Below are positions 44,830 through 56,050 of a stretch of DNA of 56,050 nt, in pieces (the stretch's first letter is position 1; the number at the start of each line of letters is the position of its first letter). The notes under the pieces are model-generated. The model did no database searches and had not been told where the DNA came from. It saw only the letters and a list, made by a program, of their open reading frames with translations. The stretch comes from Zygnema circumcarinatum. Taxonomy: Eukaryota; Streptophyta; Zygnematophyceae; Zygnematales; Zygnemataceae. The position numbers and the translations under genes were made by a program. The stretch is taken from assembly GCA_037447605.1 (NCBI GenBank), contig CM074808.1:357713-413762 (forward strand). Reading direction: 5' to 3'.

Positions 44830-47800
44830 CCTCTGGAGACGTGTTTTTTAAGGAGATGCGGGTTGAACGAAAGGAGAACGGAGTAACATATGATGCTTCA
44901 GTCTTGTCCCTGAGGAGCATGATTTCACTTCTTATCTGTATGTAGCGTTTGCTGTAATGCAGATGTGGAAAAATCCTTGCTTTCGCAATGAGCAGACGGG
45001 CATTCTGGACCTGGCCACATTGGTTGTGGGACATGGGATTTCCTCAGGGGCCAGTTTGGTCCCAAACTCAATTGCTGCTGGGAAATTCCAAGAGGCCCGG
45101 GTGCTACAGCAGGTTGATACAAAATTCATCGCCGTGACTGCTCAAAACACACTGCTGTTAGTAGACCAGGTGGGGCCTCAGACTTATCTGCTGCTATGAT
45201 CTTGTTGCCTTTGAACGGTGGTTTGGCCTCATTCCACACAAGCTGGTCCACTCCTTAAGCATGACTGACACATTGATCTGACCGTATATGCATGCAGCAT
45301 GCAGCTGATGAGCGAGTTCGTTTGGAGGAACTTCGGGAACAGGTAGGAGTAATGGAGCGGCTCACACCCACTACATTTGTTGCTCTCATGGTGTTAATAA
45401 GGAAGTCTTGACTAGTGATGAAGCTTTTGCCTCTCGCTTGCTGTTAGTGATGTGCTTGCTTTGGTTTGTTGTTGCCTTCTACTTTCTGGAATTATGTCCA
45501 CAAACGCCTGCACTTCTGAGTTTTCGCTGAAACTGATCTGCTGTAACCGTTGACGGAAATCGACTGCATGTGCTGTTATGACTGTCCTTTGACTGGTAAT
45601 CAGATCGTTGGTTGATACAATGCCTTGTGAATGACCAGATTCTAGACCCATCATACAGGCATCAGGCTGTACTTCTAGAACGACCGACCGAAATGGTAAG
45701 TTTCATTCAATCTTGACTTTCTTCACATTACTGCAGCTCCGTTGTGTGTGAATCGTAGTTACTCCATGTGTATGGATCCTCACCCTGAGCAGGTTCGTGT
45801 AATGGATTTGGACATACTAGCCAAAACCATGTATGTAAAATCGCTCTTTTCTTTTCGGTGCTCAGCTCTAGACTGTTGTTGTCAGTTCAGACATAGAAGA
45901 TGTTTGTCGAGTCCCTTCAGGCCAGCTCTGTTAATCAATCTTGGACGTATCTTTTAGTTGACGGGACAGTCTGCATGCGGCGGTTCAGGCATCTTGTGGT
46001 GTTCAGAGCGACATGCGAAAATGAAAGTAGAATAGTACTTGAGGGCAAGTAAGTCTTATACGATCTTGTATGCTTGTGGATTGCAGGTTTTGACTATGGC
46101 GGAAGAACAGGCCCTTTTGACATATAAAGAGAGAATTGAGGCTTGGGGATGGCGATTGAAGGTTGTCCATAGCTCGTCTAATCAGGGAAGGTGAGTTCTT
46201 TAGGGAAGGAGAAGGAGAGTCCTCTCTGGATTCCTTCAATATTCTTCCATGCCGAGAATGTTACAAAAAATTTAACGGCCCACTGCTGCGTATTATAGCG
46301 TCGGAAAAGCAGAAAACGAGTTTTTTTGTTTGTCTGTTTTGTTTTGATTCATTTGCTTACTAATTTGTTTCAATTCGCCTCTTTGCACTATTGACATTCC
46401 TGTTGCTGAAATTCTTTCCTGGCAGACTTGGAAGCTCTGCAAACTCCTTCAGCAAAGTGCTTCTGAGCGCAGTAAGTTGACTGCCCAGTCGGGGCTCGAA
46501 TGTCATATATCATTTAATGTTTGGGGGTTTTCAAATTGCGACCTTAAGCGGCCATTAGGAGCGTGGCTTTTAAAGCGTTATTATTTTCATGCTTTCTATC
46601 GCACTCATTTTCTTGAACATCAATTCTCTTTTAAGGGGCATGTGAGGTTTATCCCTATCCTCATGATTTTTCCATCATGGCAAGCAGGTTCCCTGCCTTC
46701 TGGGTTCCAATCTTACGTCGAAAGATCTAAGCGAATATTTGTGCCAGGTGAGCTGAAACTTGTTTCTATCTCTTGCTTCCATCGTTTGCACCCTGTTGCT
46801 TTTTATTGTCTCCTCTTTCCTGCAAGCGCCAAATGGCCATTGTTTTAAATCCGTTTCCTGCCCTTGGCATACGGCGTTTTATACACTTGTATGAACTGCA
46901 AAAATGCAAATACTCTTTCATTTTTGCCCACACAACTGATTCATGAGATGTGATCTCACTAAGTAGCAGATTGAGTATTGAGAACTGCTAACTTGCGTCT
47001 GATGGTAAGGCTGGGAGCAGTTGATGGAAACACACGGAACATCGAGTGCACCTGCTGCAGTGATTCGTTTGCTGAACTCGAAAGCTTGCAGAGGTGACAA
47101 TATTCACTCTATTTGTTCATGCAGCGGTCCTTCATGTGCTATCATTCATCCATCAATGACGACTCTGTTTGTTAGAATTCATCATGTTTCCTATTTCTTA
47201 AGAGTCGAGGCAGGAAGTGTAATGCCGGGTAATACATAGTACAAAACCTGGGATACCTCAACTGTGAGTCCTGCTTCATACACATTTTTACTCGAAGTCT
47301 TTCAAGGATTTGTCAGTTACTGAGGGGACATCCTCTGTACGGACCTCTTATTGTAATACCCAATCCTTCTTTTTGGCGAAGCGTCATCGATAACTTCCGC
47401 CAGTAACGTTTCTTTCGTGATGTTATTCTCACAACTTGTGTTGGGATTTGTTGCATACCCAGGGGCCATTATGTTTGGAGATGCTCTTCAGAAATGGGAA
47501 TGCCAACAGCTAATAGAGCACCTGAAACTTACCCAGCTTTGCTTTCAGGTGAGTTCTGTCTTTCTGCTTCTATCATTGTGAGCAACAAAAGCAGTAGTTT
47601 CCCTTAGCTAGCTTACTGAGTAGATAGCCCTAAGCAGGTAATCTCCAGCTTGGATTTACACCCAATGACATAGCGAAAAAATTCAGATGTAATTGTTGGT
47701 GCCTTAGTGAAGTAAAGTGAGTACAATCTGCGGTCTTGATGATCTCAAAGCTGTTGGGCCTGCGACTCTGTACATGTGTCATCTCTCCCCTCTCCTTCTC

Positions 47801-48338
47801 CTCCTTTCCTCCCAGCTTCCTCCTGTCCTCCCCTTCCTCCTCCCTCCGTCACCTGCTTCCTCCCATTCTCTTCCCACTAATCCCCCCTCTCCCCCCGCCC
47901 CCCCCCCTCCCCCTTCTCCCCCCACCCCCCCTTTTCCACTCTGTCTCCCTTCTCTTCCCCCGTCACAAACCAACGCCTTTGGTCCCTCCTTTACTGTCCT
48001 TCCAGTGCGCCCATGGCCGGCCCACCATGGTTCCTTTGGCCAACCTTCAAGCCTTAAGGCGGAGGCTTACCCTCTGCATGTCAGCTTCAGCCAGAGACTC
48101 GCGTCTTGTGTCTGACCATCCGAGCCATAACCACAGCCTTGTAAGGGAAGCGCCAGGGGGAGCGAGCCTCCAAGCCAGGCAGCAAGATGTGAGTGCCTCC
48201 TTCCTAGGGACCCGCAGGGATGTGGCTTTCGCTGTGGCTGTGGATGCTTCTCTTGGGTCCCCTCCCCTTATGAGCCGCCGCCCCATCACCGCTGCTCGGG
48301 CTCGGGAACGGCTCTCCAATGCTCAGGAGATGCTGTGA
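36671..48338 (+). CDS. MLH3: MLH3, MutL-gamma mismatch-repair / meiotic endonuclease subunit
   Basis: Twenty-three exons: 36671-36799, 37461-37512, 37913-37960, 38320-38474, 38657-38714, 39085-39142, 39473-39565, 40134-40315, 40637-40908, 41116-41200, 41327-42433, 42539-43309, 43925-44158, 44513-44673, 44963-45169, 45298-45342, 45639-45695, 46087-46190, 46426-46471, 46688-46747, 47021-47093, 47463-47548, 48006-48338; about 1471 residues. The N-terminal GHKL ATPase shows EELASNSIDA (31-39), DNG (59-61), ATSK and GFRGEAL (95-101). A long, Ser-rich, poorly conserved linker is encoded mostly by exons 11-13. The C-terminal endonuclease motif DQHA-X2-E-X4-E is intact (about 1203-1214), with SKACRGAIMFGD and CAHGRP (about 1362) as metal-site motifs. 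By family knowledge MLH3 pairs with MLH1 and resolves meiotic crossovers in the nucleus. Junction 10/11 is ambiguous: a GC donor after 41200, or GT after 41205 with acceptor at 41331. Confidence 0.93.
44762..44827. repeat. (CT)n microsatellite
   Basis: Short CT run in the MLH3 intron before exon 15. Confidence 0.95.
47780..47965. repeat. C/T-rich tract in last MLH3 intron
   Basis: CCCCCTCC and TTCCTCC-type pyrimidine-rich sequence just upstream of the acceptor of the final MLH3 exon (48005). Confidence 0.8.
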
Positions 48339-49444
48339 CTGGCCTGCGATGTTTAAACGGGAGCGATTATTGTTTTAGCGGGGGGGGGTGGGAGAGGGGG
48401 ATTGGGAAGTTGAGGGTAAAGGAAAACGAAGAGGCCACTTTCTTCGTATAATTAGTGTGGTATGGGTCCATGATGCATGTATGACTTCGTAGCTTCTCAA
48501 TTGATCACGTTTTGATGATGCGATTCTTGATCTTTAAACCCAGTAGCATACTCGATTTTCATATTGTTGGGGAAGTTGGAAAAATAGCCCAAATCAAATT
48601 TTCACACAAAAATTGAGCCTTTCGCAAGCGGCAAATGCCGCTCCAAATTGAAACCGGAGCCTGCAGCTGCAACCCGGGGGTGGGGGGGGGGGGGGGAAGG
48701 CCCGTCAGACCGCATCCATAGTGTAAATCCGTAGCTTTTGGAATTTGAAGCCAGTCGGAGGAAAGTGGGGCTTTTCCACTTATATTACGCGACTCAGCAC
48801 ACCTGGAAGTGCTTTCATCGGCTTGCTCATAATCAATTCGGGCAGAGTATAACGTTTTGACGGCGAATCATGGCCATTTATAGCGTGCCACATGTTTGTC
48901 GCCTTAACGCTTTGATTCGGAATTTCAATTTCGCAAAATTTAGAACTCGTATAGGTAGAGGTTAGCTGGAACATGTACAAAACATTCCAACAAATTGTGA
49001 AGCATGCCAAGTTATCCTGTTGCTCTTTGACCTCATCTTCCTGGTCTTATTGGAACGGAAATGGGAATAGCAACATCGATAAACGCAGCTGTCGGTTTGA
49101 AGGATTTTCTGTGCCTCTATGGCTGCGAGAGTTTTTTGGGCTCTCCTCGAAACCTCGGATTTTGCCCACCACGGGTGTTTTGTGGAACATTTCAAAAGCT
49201 CGGGAATTAGCTTCGAATTTCGAAAATTTGGAGGCTGTACCGAAATTTACAAGAGCTGAATGTTTACGACCTCGCCACAAATTTTCCAACTCGTCAAGAC
49301 ATTTACGAATTTTTATGAACAAGTCATCGATTTCTTTACCACCAATTAACAGGATACTGAAAATAAACCGCACCAGAACAGAATCGACAACAGTTTAACT
49401 CATGAAAAAGAAAAAAAAAAAACAAGTTTAAACAATAGTTTATC
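48339..49444. other. Convergent spacer between MLH3 and mannosidase II
   Basis: Both flanking genes end here. It includes G-runs at 48380-48387 and 48677-48695 and complex sequence from 48800 to 49400. Open frames of 108 codons (minus, 49047-49373) and 141 codons (plus, 48973-49398) overlap each other, match nothing I recognise and have no clear splice context, so I do not call them genes. Confidence 0.5.
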
Positions 49445-55928
<6,484 letters not shown>

Positions 55929-56050
55929 CTGCATAAAGCAAGCACAACAAACAGAATAAATCAATGGAATAATCAAAGCAAGGAACCAAGCTACTTGTAT
56001 GAGCATTCAAATCAGCAGCATCATCAATTGGCTCATCCAGAGCAATAACA
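55929..56050 (-). other. Right-edge intron of mannosidase II
   Basis: Sequence upstream of the first visible mannosidase II exon. It contains no block resembling the expected preceding TGGWV region, so it is taken as intron running off the window. Confidence 0.6.

Noticed and set aside
48973-49398. Overlapping open frames of 108 and 141 codons between MLH3 and mannosidase II
   Set aside because: No recognisable motif or splice partner, and the two frames overlap on opposite strands. Chance open frames are common here.

Overview
The window is nuclear DNA from a photosynthetic eukaryote, most likely a streptophyte (charophyte) green alga. The genes are split into many small exons with GT/AG borders. 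There are plant-type proteins (a 139-residue uL14, a plant-style F-box/leucine-rich-repeat protein, a protein with a likely plastid transit peptide) and also a complete carbonic-anhydrase-like protein of the LCIB/LCIC family, which is an algal and hornwort trait. Telo-box-like TAGGGTTT motifs sit near gene starts. A zygnematophyte is my guess, but the sequence alone does not settle the species. Almost every intron and spacer is loaded with polypyrimidine/polypurine microsatellite, mostly (CT)n, (CCCTCT)n and (CCCTCC)n. These generate hundreds of meaningless Ser-Leu or Arg-Glu reading frames.

Layout from left to right: an F-box/LRR gene (minus, 1246-3140) faces a ribosomal protein uL14/RPL23 gene (plus, 3818-6569) across a 677-bp shared promoter. 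A 15-exon gene for a 960-residue, probably plastid-targeted, helical-repeat protein follows (plus, 8166-15929), then a two-exon gene for a 337-residue unknown protein (plus, 17631-18959). The spliceosome factor SMU1 is complete in 16 exons on the minus strand (19494-26682) and encodes 513 residues. Next is a single-pass membrane protein with a Tyr/Pro/Gln-rich tail (minus, last exon 28299-28753), then an LCIB-like theta-type carbonic anhydrase (plus, 31730-35059, 5' end unresolved). MLH3, the meiotic MutL endonuclease, spans 23 exons (plus, 36671-48338). Golgi alpha-mannosidase II (minus, 49445 to about 55928) runs off the right edge, with its 5' exons outside the window.

The genes are unrelated housekeeping and metabolic loci and do not form a pathway or cluster. 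I reconstructed every exon by hand from splice sites, reading phase and family conservation. The phases close exactly for RPL23, the 15-exon gene, the two-exon gene, SMU1, LCIB (from its first visible exon), MLH3 and mannosidase II. Individual boundaries could still be off by a base or a nearby alternative site.

The most interesting points are: an LCIB-type carbonic anhydrase with what looks like an N-terminal membrane segment; a helically phased cluster of TGCGAC boxes in the RPL23 promoter; three ~116-bp tandem repeats just upstream of MLH3; an 18-bp-arm perfect palindrome at 16947-16983; a ~700-bp G-rich sense-strand tract directly after a SMU1 donor site; and an internally repetitive plastid protein that recalls TIC110. 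I found no CRISPR, tRNA, rRNA or intact mobile element.
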